A model generated the notes under the pieces. It was not told where the DNA came from. It saw only the letters and a list, made by a program, of their open reading frames with translations, and did no database searches. DNA of 26,229 nt from NCBI GenBank assembly GCA_964058845.1, contig CAXKVR010000413.1, positions 1 through 26,229 on the forward strand. The letters are read 5' to 3'. Numbering within the stretch: position 1 is the stretch's first letter; the number at the start of each line of letters is the position of its first letter. This stretch comes from Carex sylvatica (Eukaryota > Streptophyta > Magnoliopsida > Poales > Cyperaceae). This document shows, in pieces, positions 9,501 through 21,023 of the stretch. A program made the position numbers and the translations under genes.

Positions 9501-12500
9501 ATGCTCCTAAAATGCAAACATTATTAATGATGGTCAAAATCACATATAAAAAACTTGTATCCCAATACTGGTAAAAGGTACTATATTGAATCTGCATTGC
9601 ACTGAAATTTTGATATATTGACTCACCTTGAAGGAGGAACAAGATTATAAAGCTGCTGTTCCCTTAGTACACAGAGGTACATATGCGCATGATCTGATCT
9701 TACAGTAGCATTGTGTGCATACAACTCGAGCTCTTCCAATGCACCTATCAGGGATCTAAAAATACCACTTGATGTTAAGGATAGCTCAGCCTGTGCACGA
9801 CTTAGCTCAGCATCAATCAATGGCATCGAGGAAAGGACATTCGTGCCCAAGGGCTGCCTGACAAGTGTCCGAAGGAACATGCGTTGAATTGGCTGTTTGC
9901 CATCGGACACCGTGTACAAGTGCCACTGCCTGTCGCGTGATGGGGTGTACTTTATCTTTTCATATCCCTTCAACTTGTCCTAAATTAAGAATAACCAACA
10001 TATTCAAAATAAAATTCAATGCTTTTAGTTAAAAATTTGGAAGTTCTCCAAAATCATGTAGAGTGAGGCATTCTGGTGATTTTATCTATAATTTCCTAGC
10101 ACCAATACTATACCCATTGGTTAAATTTACAGTCGGTTGAATTAGCATAAGACATAAAAGCTTTAACGACCAGGTGTTTTCCACCTTTTCACCATATCAG
10201 AAAGCAACATAATGTACTTCTGGCAAATCCAATAGGAAGACAAACAAGCATACCAACTCAAGGAATGTTGAGAGCGGGGGCTCCAAGTGGCGAAGAAGAG
10301 GTTCTTCCTCATAGTAAACTTTCTCAGCCTTCCAAAGGAAGGAGTGGCGCATCGGAGGCCGCCCCTCGTCTCTCTGCATGATGCAACTGATAGCCCCAAT
10401 TCCCGCATCAGAGAGAACATTTCTTATTGAGCTCTCCTTCAAGATCTTCGCTAGCTTGTTAATTCTTTCCTGAGCTTGATCCTCATCTCCACTGCACAGT
10501 TCATGTAAAATAACACAATATAGTATCAAAACGGGACACTAAAATAATCACAGTATACATAAAGCATATACATTAGTACCAAGAAAAGGATATATGCTGG
10601 CAGCAAGGAGTAACATCTCAGGTTAAATTGAACTAGTCATGCTTACCATTCTCAGCAGGTTAAAACCAGATAGGTCTAAAATTATTTCATTTTTCTTGCT
10701 CTTAAGTTTCTTTCTTCATTTATGGAGTTCACTAGAATTAATGATAAAACTGATAAGCTAGAAAGATTAAAAAAAAAAAAGTAATCCATGTTTGCACTTG
10801 TGCACACAACCATACAAGCAAAAACTATAAATTAGGCAACCAATTTGCAAAAGGAAGGAAGAAAACATAGAAATAAAAAGAGGGAAGAAGGTGTAGAGTG
10901 TCGAACCTATCTTGGAGTGAGCTCATTGGGTTATTAATCCCCACAACAGCCACATGCAACATGTTACCCTGGTCACCTTGAGGACCAGAGTTCTTGCTCA
11001 AGGTCACTGCTTCTTTAAGAACTGCAGAGATGGCGGTTGGAAGAGCTTGGAGGGATTTGATAATGACCATGGCACCGCGCCTCCTCTGGCTATGCTTCTC
11101 CACTGACGGGTTGTCCAACCCATTCAGCTTCTCAACATGCTCCTCTGTGAACTCCCACAAGGCAATCAGGTCTTGCGGTGGGATCGATTTTTGATCTTCA
11201 GTTTTCTTCAGTTCCTCAGTTCTGAGCCAGTGAATTCTGATGCTCTCTTTTACCAGGAATGGCTGACAAAGAAACAAAAATAAATAAAGAAATAGTTAGT
11301 CATGACTAACATAATCTAAAACACGATACTTTTACACAGGAAGCTGTAACATGACAATTCTAATACTGCTCAGTTTTGATCTATTCTTAAAACTTGTATG
11401 TTACTGATAGACCCAGCCGCTATGCACCCCCCCCCCCCCCCCCCCCCGCCCCAAAATCCCCCTTCTTTATTTGGCTGGACAGGGACATTCAAAGCTTGCT
11501 GTAGATCAAGAAGAAAAGCATACCCGGTACAATCTGCGGATGTAGGTCTCCACAACCCTGCGCTGAAGAGTGGTATCACTGTGGTCAAAGAGGGAGATGA
11601 GAGCATCTTCTACAGCCAGCGGAGCATTGACGAGGTCCTCCATGCGCTCATCAATAGCCATCTTGCGCCTCGGTGTTGATATTCTCTCTCCTTCCTCTGT
11701 AAACATCTCAAGCACTGACAGACTCCTTGAGATATACGCCCGGAGATCACTTAGCTTTGTGTGTTCTAGAAGCTGGCTTGCCTTCAGTGCCAACTGCAAC
11801 AAGCAAAAGGAAAATAACACTGTCAGAATTGAGTTAAGTTATAGCGATAAAAGTCAGGAAGGTAGGGTTAAAATGTTAAGTTTAACTTTACGGAAAGAAA
11901 TAGTTTACCTCAGAGTACATGGTGTGGTTAAGAGCTGAAAAGCGGATTAACTGGTCTGTGTAGGCTGCAGGGTTCGGATAAACCAGTGCTTCCATGAGAC
12001 GTAGAATCAACTTATTTTTGGTCCTCACACCCTTATAAAAAATAAAAATATAGTGTGCACATACAGAAGTTAGCATTCTAGGTGCATGCATACATAGACA
12101 AGCAAAAAGGAAGAGTGGGGAAGGCAAGAGCATACCTGGTGAGACAGTACAATGTCTACGACAATGCTTAAATCTTTTTGGTGCTGAAGCCGGAGACGTT
12201 CTATAACATCAGACTACAATACAGACATAAAAGGATTGAAAATATTTATTAAAATATATAAATAAACTCACACCGCATTATTAAAAAAAAAAGGAAAAAA
12301 AGGAGTAATAAAGTACCTGAATTTGGTCACTGAAGAGCTCCTCAACAGAGAGGTACTCCTCAAAAAGGGACTGGACAATAACATGTGCATGGCTCTCCCT
12401 TCCCCCCTCATATGACTTGACAACACTCAAGAGGGGCTCGATCAGCCTTTCCTGTGTAGCCCTTTCTCTTTCAGGAGTTGAGGACAGATGAGCCTACAGC

Positions 12501-15500
12501 AAAAAGATAATAATATATTAAATCACAAAGTATGTGAGGAGCTATCAAATATATCGTTAAATGCAAGTCATATATCAAGAGCAGACCTCAAGAATTCCAA
12601 TTAGCATCTTTGCTGGAAATTCCCGGTTCCTTATGTAAGTGGTGTTTAATTCATACTCCTTGTACTTTGTGTCCAGCTGTCAACATAACACCAACATTCA
12701 ATATATCAAGTAACTATTAGGAGATAGAGAATATTACCAAACATAAGAAATCAGTAAGTACCTCACTCCTCAGCTCCTTTGGGAGTCGAGTAGCCAAAAC
12801 AGACATGATTTCTTCCCATTGGAGGAATGGAAGCTCAGGGTCGTCAAGACAACTCAACAAAACTTTCAACACCTAATATTGACCAGAAGAACAAACCAGT
12901 TGCAATAAAAATTAAGAAACAAAATTGATTCAAAGGAAACCAAAAAGAAAAGATTTAGCCTATACTTTGCCAATGTCATGTTCATATCCAGCGAGTATCA
13001 TACGTGCTGCATCTAGGCTTGCGGCAAATCTCTGGTGAACTTTTCCAGATAAAGCTGTTGGTGGCCCCAGCTTTGGAAATTGATCGGTGTACAGCTCAGC
13101 CCTTCTGACGGCTGAGGGGTCGTCAAGATCCAGATTGGCAATCAACTCACCAGCCTTAAATCAAAATGTTTGGCAATATTATGACAGTGCTTATTTTAAA
13201 TGCAACCTTTTGAAGGCTCTCTAGAAAATTGCTAGAGAAATATGAAATTGGCATTACCTGCATGGGCTGGCCTTCAGACAAAAGGAAGTGAATAACACCA
13301 GAAGCAGGGAGGAGAAGAGGCATGCACATCTTCATCACCTCAACCTCAGCGTAAGGTGTGTTGGCTTCCACATGGGACCCATCTGGGACCAAGAACCGGA
13401 GTAGTTTGCAAGGTGTCTCAGCCAACAGCTTGGATGGATCATGATCATTCTGAAACATAACCAGAATTCAGTTTCCTTGCTTTTGTTTATTTTACTTCTA
13501 TTTGCTTTCATTTATTTTACTCCTATTTGCCATTTTTTTTATTTCTTTCTTATTCTCACCTGTAATAGGCAAGTCCTTCCATTGATAAGGAGGCGGCTAC
13601 CAGCTGCCTCTTCCTGAGCATATATAACATGGCTGTTTCCATCCAACTGCACAGTAACATCATAATGGACAAGTTTTAGATATCTAGTTTCATTGTACGA
13701 GTAATTTTAACTAGAAGGAATTGAAAACAACATATAAGTATGTATCACAGTATACATGCCTGCATCAGAAGACCGCCATCTCTCAATGTATGAATTTCGG
13801 CTTCTATCTCAGAACCATTCATTCTTAATCTGTAGCTACCTGGCCCTCCTCTAACCATATCAATCTGTGCAAACCATAAATAAAGTTATACAAACTCCAT
13901 TTTGTATAGTTATTTAAAAGTAGATCAGAGAAGAAAGATATGCATGTCATACCGTATATTTGCTCCCTTCGATGTTCAAAGACACAACTGAGTTGACAAG
14001 TGATATGTGCTGAAACAACAATTGAGCAGGAGTTAACTTCTTCGCGTCAGTTGAAAACAGAAGAACTTAAAACAGATATGTATATGAAATAGGTATCTCA
14101 ATTCTGATAAAATTTTATACCTTGGGTGGAATTTGACCCTTTTCAAGATAACTGACATACTCTGATACAATAGAAGTACTGGTGGACCAAGCTTTCTGAT
14201 AACAATGAAAGAAAATATTAGCACAGTGTATATCACAGTGTATAAGAATTGCATCAAGTAGTTTACCATAAAGTTCAAATTAAGGAGGGTACAACTTACA
14301 TATAAAGCACCTCCAACAACTGAAAGATACCAAGGTGGCCTCTCGGCTCTCACACGCATTGCTATTCTGCTGTCCAACCAGCCAGTGTGGATTTTGTTCT
14401 CTCTATACTCGGAAACCTGAATAAAAAATAATTTCAAAGTCAGCATCTTTTTCCTATTATCAAGAGAACTTGAAAACAGAAAACACCACATTCCTCACAA
14501 GGGTACAGTGAACTATAAAGTATGATAGCACAAGATAACATACATTCAAGAGATCAATTGTGTAATCGACATTGCAGCGAATTTCACCGCGAATTTGTAT
14601 CTCTTTTAGCCCCAAAATCATATTGGCTATAGCCGAGCTCCTGGATTCACCAAAAGCAAATACATGACCTGCACATAAAAAATTACAGATGGTTTAGATG
14701 GTTTAGTTCTAGTAGAACCATATAAATTCATATTTAATCTGGCACTTATGCCCATACCGAATTGAGAATCAGAGAACTCATGAATCCCTCCTCCTGACTG
14801 GAAAAAAGCACAGAGAAATTTGAATTAATAAAATAACACTCATACATTACATGTACCAAAGATAACCATTCAATTTTCAAAACAATAAACCTTGACTGAG
14901 AAGTAGGCCCATGTACTTGGCTTGCTCTTAAAGCTCAGCTCCTAAAACACATATAAGAGAGGAAGTATATTAATAAAGTAAGAAAAAAGTTAGTAAAAGC
15001 CAAATGAATTAGGAATAATTTCATGTCTAACCCTCAGAAATGAGATATCATGCATTACCAAACATAGGAAATGTCATATATTACATGTCCTGGCAATCTA
15101 ACCATCCATGCTCAGTGTTTTATATGATGGATATAAGGCAATTAGGTAATTATCAAAAGATGTTTCTAATGTTTATGGAGGCTTGCTAATTCATTTCTCA
15201 AGGTTCTGTAGGGAGACACGAAGTGTTTCCAATTCCTTGGTAAAGGGCAATAAAATTCTTAATAAAATTAAAAAGAACAGGAAGTCAGAAACCCTAATGT
15301 ACCTGCACTTTACCGCCAGTGGGTTTGAAACCATCATCAGGGTCTTCACTCGTAACCCGAACGGCTACAACATGACCTTTTGGCGTCACTGACCGAGCCT
15401 GATCAAAATCAAACTGAGTGGCAAGAGATGCTGTTTTCTTCCATGCACTGTAACCCCCACCATGTTCCTTTCCATAAAACCTCCTTATCTCTACATTACA

Positions 15501-17952
15501 AAGTAACAAACAACAACGTTTAGGAAAGGTAAATCATCATGTGAGTACATAAGTTCCTGTTTGAAGAATGCATTTGAAATTTTGAGTATTAGAGTGTCTA
15601 GAAACTCAGCTGCATGAAAAAAATTCCTCCTGTTGTTGTACCTCTCTGTCTATTTTCTCATAGATATATGATTATATGAAACAAAGAAGTAATTCAGCAA
15701 TCAGATACTCACCGGGAATTTGCCACAGTGGAATGCCCATCCCGACAGCAACCTGAGCGGCTGGCAAGTTGACTTCTGCGATCCACTCAGTTACAGGATG
15801 CTCAACTTGCAGACGGGGGTTGAGTTCAAGGAAGTAGTACTCGCCTGTCTCCATGCTGTATAAATACTCTACTGTCGCAGCCCCCACGTATCCAACGGCC
15901 TTTGCAAGCCTCCTGGCAGCTTCCTCCAGCTTTTTCACTGTCTCAGGTGGGGCCACTGTGATGGGACCCTCTTCTATGATCTGTTAAAGGTTAAAGAGAA
16001 GATTGATTCAGTCATAGTGTCACCATAAATAGACCTTTCCCACAAACAACTTGAGACCTGAGCTTTACGAGTTGATAACAATGTTCTGTAATAAAGTACC
16101 TAATTACCGGAAAGTAAAAGTTATTTACCATAAATGATTCATATAAACTTGGAATCAGACTTCACAAATCCAATTGACTTGATTTGAGTTAAGTTGAATT
16201 AGACTCACATAACTATGCTCATTCGAAAAAGCTTACAAGAATCTAGCTGCTGCATCCTATATACAAGTCAAATAAATGTTGGATTCAAAATGATATGATT
16301 ATAGAAGTACCTTCTGATGACGCCTTTGGACACTACAATCTCTGCTGTGCAAAGCAGCAACATTTCCATATTGATCACACAGAAGTTGAACTTCAAGATG
16401 CCGACTCTGTAAATATATCAACAATTAATAAAGAATAATATAAGTAGTTTCTTCCTTTCCCTAAAACTTTAACCATCAAAAAGCAGAAGTAGAAAACAAT
16501 GTTGATAACAATTATTCTTACCTGTGAAGCCAACTTCATTATAAAAATGGGTGAACCAGGTACTTCTCCTTGAACTTGCTTGAAAAGTGCTCTCACTTCA
16601 TCATCATTGTGCACCTAAATGTATTAAATATAATTTAAGCAACTTGAAAGGCTTAAGCAGTCAACCAAATAGCAAAAATAAACAAAGACAAACCTTTCTT
16701 ATTCCTTTACCGCCGCCGCCCCATGATGCCTTGATCATGGCCGGATAGCCAATGACTTGACAGCTGGCCACAGCCTCTTCAGTTGTATAAATGCACGCTT
16801 GCCTATAAAATTCTTCAGATATAGTTTCCAAGCAATTTTCTTGCTGAATTTGAACCTGCATATCATAATCCAGAACCAGACATATATTTAATCCATGCTA
16901 CCAAAATTTTAACACTTTTAAGTCCCAGAAATAGCTTCAAATTATGGAAATTCCAAAATCTTCTAGTAAAAAGAAATTGTTGACTTAAAGCCCAATGATC
17001 ATCGTCCTAGCTTTATTTTTCATATATAAAATAATCTGAAGATCAAATAACATAAATTGCTTACATGGGACCCACTCCATGGAAGAGTTGGAACACCAGC
17101 TGCCTGCGCAATTAGAGAAGAGCCAATTTTATCACCAAGAGCAGACATTGGTGCAGCAGGAGGCCCCAAAAAGATTATCCCTTTGGCTGTGAGAGCATCA
17201 GGCAGTTCCGGGTTCTCAGAAGCATGGCCCCATCCTGGCCAGACAGCATCCACGTGAGTTCTCTCTGCAATCTGATTATTTAAACTCATGATCAATTGTC
17301 TTCCTAATTATGGTGATCTCTAAATACCAGGTTAATCATCTCAGCATCATTATACACTAAAAGTTACAGCAGTTCAAGTAGTCTGGATAAAACTTACCTG
17401 ACTAAACCAATTAACCATAACTACTGCATATACTGTCACCAAATAACTGTATAGCAACCACCATAACAGCTTAACTAAATGAAAAAAGGGTAAAGAACTA
17501 AATTTTTCATACGGCTACTAACCAAAGCATTTCCCAAAACTTTATCTCACTTCTTTGCTTGCTATAAGACAAAGGAGCATGAAAACTATTTCAAAGAAAC
17601 AAACCTCCAAAATTTTCTGAACATTCGCATAGTTATTGTTGTTTGTGCCACCGGGCACCTCAACAAACTGATCAGCTATCCTAATATGCTCAGCATTAAT
17701 CCTCATGTCCTCTGGTGTCGCCATGGCAACCAAAAGTATTGCTTTTTCATTGCCAAATGCCTCAAGAGCCCAATCTCTAATGCTACGCATGAATTTCACG
17801 GCCGCCATGCCATTGTTTGCCACCAATATACTGTGGATTGGCCTTTTTCCTCCGAGGGCCCCACAAAAGTCATCAACTTCTGAATTGGCCCCTGATGGCC
17901 GGGTTTTGTTGGTAGCTCCATCAATGGCTCCATTCCAAGGTTCATTTGTCAT
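6506..17952 (-). CDS. ACC1: Homomeric acetyl-CoA carboxylase (cytosolic, ACC1-like), complete
   Basis: Biotin enzyme that carboxylates acetyl-CoA to malonyl-CoA with ATP and bicarbonate, for very-long-chain fatty acids and flavonoids. Exons in transcript order: 17952-17605, 17271-17065, 16855-16694, 16614-16522, 16406-16311, 15980-15713, 15490-15303, 14941-14891, 14797-14758, 14668-14544, 14416-14300, 14195-14121, 14009-13953, 13864-13760, 13646-13560, 13449-13258, 13154-12966, 12872-12762, 12676-12587, 12493-12317, 12213-12136, 12031-11909, 11793-11524, 11262-10907, 10491-10254, 9979-9627, 9506-9293, 9180-9001, 8911-6824, 6565-6506. All join in phase without a stop: 2245 residues, close to the usual ~2250-2260. 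The start (MTNEPWNG) lies about 36 residues before the conserved [13 protein letters not shown], leaving no room for a plastid transit peptide, hence the cytosolic call. The last ~35 residues diverge from the ACC1 ends I recall. LYRPF at exons 24/25 has Arg where LYQPF is usual. Confidence 0.97.
6824..8911 (-). other. ACC1 carboxyltransferase (CT) domain, single 2088-base exon
   Basis: Residues 1531-2226 in one uninterrupted exon. N-subdomain motifs: [20 protein letters not shown] (about 1642-1652), [11 protein letters not shown] and [16 protein letters not shown] (about 1746-1761). C-subdomain motifs: [41 protein letters not shown] and [10 protein letters not shown] (about 1967-1976), then [15 protein letters not shown] and [16 protein letters not shown]. 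The active-site framework that transfers CO2 from carboxybiotin to acetyl-CoA is complete. Open frames on the opposite strand across this exon (such as 7221-7958) are shadows of this coding sequence. Confidence 0.95.
9293..13154 (-). other. ACC1 central (non-catalytic) region
   Basis: About residues 738-1470 over exons 18-28. Recognisable family stretches include [110 protein letters not shown] and [16 protein letters not shown]. Known of the family: this region positions the BC and CT active sites and lets the biotin domain shuttle between them. No break or frameshift was seen. Confidence 0.9.
11427..11452. repeat. Poly-C run (poly-G in the ACC1 transcript)
   Basis: 21 consecutive C, then G, then CCCC on the + strand, inside the ACC1 intron 11263-11523. 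In the pre-mRNA this is a long G run starting about 70 bases after the donor. Homopolymer length may be a sequencing artefact. Confidence 0.85.
13258..13449 (-). other. ACC1 biotin carboxyl carrier (BCCP) domain exon
   Basis: One 64-codon exon (residues 674-737) holding the biotinyl motif EVMKM. The biotin-accepting Lys is residue 713, codon at 13332-13330. It follows the [14 protein letters not shown] strand typical of swinging biotin domains. The motif matches the eukaryotic VMKM form, not the EAMKM of plastid BCCP, which supports the homomeric enzyme. Confidence 0.95.
13647..13759 (-). other. GC-AG intron in ACC1
   Basis: Reading the - strand, the upstream exon ends GGTCTTCTGATGCAG and the intron begins GCATGTAT; it ends CTGTGCAG before TTGGATGGAAAC. 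Only this GC donor keeps the conserved LLMQ-LDGN join in frame. The nearest GT, 4 bases downstream, would shift the frame. The other 28 coding introns have GT donors. Confidence 0.88.
14544..17841 (-). other. ACC1 biotin carboxylase (BC) domain region
   Basis: About residues 38-526. In order: [19 protein letters not shown] at the N-lobe; [20 protein letters not shown]; the glycine-rich ATP-grasp loop [10 protein letters not shown] at residues 230-239; the catalytic [11 protein letters not shown] block at 354-364 (Glu354, Asn356, Arg358); then [18 protein letters not shown]. All expected ATP- and bicarbonate-site motifs are present, so the domain looks functional. It spans exons 2-11, with short introns. 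Confidence 0.93.
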
Positions 17953-17953
17953 T

Positions 17954-18639
17954 CTACAAAAGAAGTTTCACAGGAAAACAGGAAATTAGTTTACTTCTTT
18001 TGTTCTTAGAAACTGGGAGATTGTGCTCAATTTAGTCTATGTCTCTGCATAGTTAAAGAATGACAAAATTAATAATATTGAAATGATATATACAATATTG
18101 GTAGCCAGCTAGGAGTCGCAATCTGAGAAATAATTTACTAAATCAAATAATAGTGGGATTTAGCTAGTACTAGACAGTCTATGTCTCTGCATAGTTAAAA
18201 GACCAAATTAATAATGTTGAAATGATATATACAATATTGGTAACCAGCTAGGAGTCACAATCTGAGAAATAATTTACCAAATCAAATAATAGAAAGTGGC
18301 TACAACACTGTTAATCATTCACCGGTATTGTGGTCAACACTAGGACTCCTCAAAATTATCGCCTCATAATTTATTCATTCTTACTCTCTCCGCCTTTCTT
18401 TCTTCGAAGGTTAAAAATTGCAAAATTTTACCGCAAATAAGCATCACGCAACACTAAAAGGAGAATTGTATAAGTACATATAATTAAAAACATACTTAAT
18501 CTCCCGCACCTCATATGCATGACCCAACTACCAAAACCTCCTAATAATTACGATCAGCTTAGTGGATATCCACAGAAATAACGATCACAGAAGACAAAAC
18601 AGAAAACTTCAACCAAAATCAAAATTCCAACGAACTCAC
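17954..18639 (-). other. ACC1 leader (5'UTR) intron
   Basis: The acceptor TTTTGTAG (transcript sense) lies just one base before the ATG, so the coding exon cannot be the first exon. The best upstream donor is CCAA/GTGAGTTCG, with GT at 18639-18638, giving a 686-base intron. Leader introns are common in plant housekeeping genes and often raise expression. The donor choice is an inference; the acceptor is stronger. Confidence 0.72.
18034..18292. repeat. Two ~120 bp direct repeats in the ACC1 leader intron
   Basis: Copy 1 is 18034-18153 (120 bases) and copy 2 is 18176-18292 (117 bases), with a 22-base spacer. Both run from AGTCTATGTCTCTGCATAG to AAATCAAATAATAG. They differ by a few substitutions and one 3-base indel, so the duplication is fairly recent. 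Confidence 0.92.
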
Positions 18640-18855
18640 TTGGAATGAACTAGCAAGTACCGCCACGAGTCAAAATTGAGATATCGAACAGATCACTTTT
18701 GCTCCTAGATCACTCTTCACTGCTCACAAACGATTCAATGAAATAGCTGATCCAGATTAGATGCGTAGCATGTGTTGTCTGTCGGGGGTGGAGAGAGAGA
18801 GTGAGAGAATTGAGCAAGGGAAGGAGTCAAGGAGGAGAAGCGAAGAGTTAATACA
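18640..18855 (-). other. ACC1 5'UTR exon (start site approximate)
   Basis: Transcribed leader between the inferred start about 30 bases below the TTTAAA box and the GTGAGT donor. It is CT-rich in the sense direction near 18786-18806, as in many plant leaders. The 18855 end is inferred from TATA-box distance only. Confidence 0.5.
18757..18771 (-). other. Short upstream ORF in the ACC1 leader
   Basis: ATG CTA CGC ATC TAA on the - strand, encoding four residues, is the only ATG in the inferred leader exon. It could modestly lower initiation at the main start if the transcript begins upstream of 18771. Confidence 0.5.
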
Positions 18856-18882
18856 GGTAGGGGAGAGAGAGAAGCAACGGGC

Positions 18883-18936
18883 TTTAAATGAGGGGTAGGA
18901 GGTGAGAAAGAAAAGGAGAGCTTGAATTCCCACGTG
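18883..18936 (-). promoter_or_regulatory. ACC1 core promoter: TATA-like box and G-box
   Basis: TTTAAA at 18883-18888 is a TATA-like box for leftward transcription. CACGTG at 18931-18936 is a palindromic G-box, a known binding site of plant bZIP and bHLH factors, about 45 bases further upstream. Light, ABA or stress regulation is possible but not shown by sequence alone. Confidence 0.5.
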
Positions 18937-19003
18937 AGTGGCACCTGCCCGTTTCCTTCTCTCGGTCTTACCTCTGATCCGGTGTAAAATTTTCGTACTC
19001 CGT

Positions 19004-19021
19004 AGAGAGAGAGAGAGAGAG
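19004..19021. repeat. (AG)9 microsatellite in the ACC1 promoter
   Basis: Nine AG units, reading CT in the ACC1 direction, about 150 bases upstream of the inferred start. GA/CT repeats near plant promoters can bind BBR/BPC proteins (family knowledge). Confidence 0.85.
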
Positions 19022-20891
19022 CGGGGTAGTTGGTTGGTACTTGGTAGCTGCTTCCTTTCGCTTACTAAAATCCAGTGCCATTTTGTCGGGACGGAGACTT
19101 GCGAAGCCGCCGTTTAGAAACCAACCTCACGTTGACTCATCTTCTCCAGTGGTAAAATAACGGATGTGTTCGGTAGTCATGTCTAACAGCTACAAAGTTG
19201 CAATTATCTGATTTTAAAAGGTGGGAACGTGATTGGAGAGGACTGAAGGAACCGTCTGGATTTCTTGTGCTACCCAAGGGTGCGACTCTCGTTCATCTTT
19301 CAGTCAAAACTAGACACCGTGTCTAGCTTATGTTTAGATAAATGCTCTCCATTTTATTTGATGACCAAGTCGTCCATTCTTCGAAGGCTAAAATTTGGCA
19401 CTTGGCATCCCCCCATTTAATGATTTGAGCAACCATGACATTGCTTTTTGAAAAGAGCCATTTCTTTTACTTTGAAGAAGATTACTTCGAGTTTATACGT
19501 AAATATTTTATTAAGATAATAATGTTAACACAATCGGAAACATAACTTATTTTTCAATTCAGACCATCCAATTTAAAATAAAAACATAAAATTAATTTGT
19601 TGACGTAATAAATTATACTTGCGGATAAATACGATGCACCTTGTTCATTTTAGATTAAATTATATACAGTAAGAAAATAAATTTATTGTTGATTAAATGA
19701 AATAATTATGATTTTTCAGACCATTAAAGTTAATAGTATTAAAAAAATATTATAAAGTCACAAATAGCCCAATTGGCACCAACTTAACTAAAAGAAAAGC
19801 TTCTTATATCATATAACGTTTCGTGCAGAGGAGTCCTAACAATGCTCTTATAAAAAAAACACAGCAGTAAAGCGCACTGGAAGTTTCCAGTACTGGAGAA
19901 AATATGGACTCAATAAAGTCAGGACGGACATGATTGGATGGCATTTTATTAAATGGCGATAACTCTTTTTTCTTGTCTTTTAGAGAGAGATTTAAAAGAA
20001 TATTTCTATTCATGACATAATTATGGATCTAATCAGGAAAAAACAATGAAGATTGATCCAAACAGGTAAAAGGAATGAAAAGGTTTGTAAAGGATCCAAT
20101 TATTCACCGACATTTTTAAACAAACAAGGAGCATTTTTCATGTAAATAAAGATTATCAAGCAAGCTAAAGTTTTTTTTTTTTTTGATAAAAAGCCCATTA
20201 TAAGGTCTCGAATCTCGATAAATTGAACAAACTTTGTCAAATTAAACCCGTAATTTACCAACATGACACCAAGCCGTCAAATTTTCATCAATGCACTAAA
20301 TTAAGCACTTAACCCTGTAACAAATTGCTCAGTGATGTTAACCGATTATATCCCCAAAGTTGGAAATACCGCCACAATTAAAAATACAATTTTAATAAGA
20401 TGGAATTAAGGAATACAAAAGTACAATATGTCTTAAAAAAAAAAACACATTTGTGCTTAAACTTTTAAACCAAAGTGCAGTCTAAGAAGCAACAAGAAAT
20501 TATTTGAGGTCAAGGAAAAAAATAATTCGTGGTCTAGTTTAGAAATCATTAGAAAGAGAAATGGGATCTGACAAGCAGTGGAACCAAAAAAAAAAACCAA
20601 CAAGATGTAAGGGGAAAATATTATCTCCATAAAAGTACCTTATAATAAAAACTCAGCATTTAAGCAAAAAAAAAAAAAATTGGTCAAGGGTAATTTAGAG
20701 ATGTACAGTACTACTTAATTGGAGCATTAATATTGTTGTGATTAAATTATATTTTTTGAATAAAAATTGAAGGTCAAGTCACCCAACTATTTAATATCCT
20801 TGTTATTACAATAAAGAATTTCTCTCATCTAAATTTCGAACCTATAACATCTCACATAGAGACCATGTGTATTTGTACCAAAGGTTGATTC
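19022..20891. other. ACC1 upstream region, no gene recognised
   Basis: The first ~300 bases are of higher GC and may hold more promoter elements, including TTGAC cores. The rest is AT-rich with several A or T runs. Short frames have no family features. Confidence 0.5.
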
Positions 20892-21023
20892 TTGTGAAGA
20901 TATTATTTAAATTTGGAAGAATTAGTTGGTTGACTTGTGTGGCCAAAATATGGCAGTTTGTGAAGATATTATTTAAATTTGGAAGAATTAGTTGGTTGGA
21001 TCGTGTGGCCAAAATATGGTAGT
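20892..21023. repeat. 66 bp tandem duplication
   Basis: Two adjacent 66-base copies (20892-20957 and 20958-21023) beginning TTGTGAAGATATTATTTAAA and ending near CCAAAATATGG-AGT. They are almost identical, differing at only a few bases (for example GACTTGTG versus GATCGTG and GGCAG versus GGTAG). Confidence 0.93.

Noticed and set aside
1..18855. Sulfate transporter and ACC1 as a functional cluster
   Set aside because: The genes are convergent, separated by about 3.7 kb with a transposon-like insert, and belong to unrelated pathways.
18735..18944. 69-codon - strand frame over the ACC1 promoter
   Set aside because: It starts upstream of the inferred TATA-like box and translates CT-rich promoter and leader sequence; Ser/Pro-rich by composition.
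20196..20225. TCTCGAATCTCGATAA, faintly like a tRNA T-arm
   Set aside because: No matching acceptor, D-arm or anticodon arm at the right spacing.
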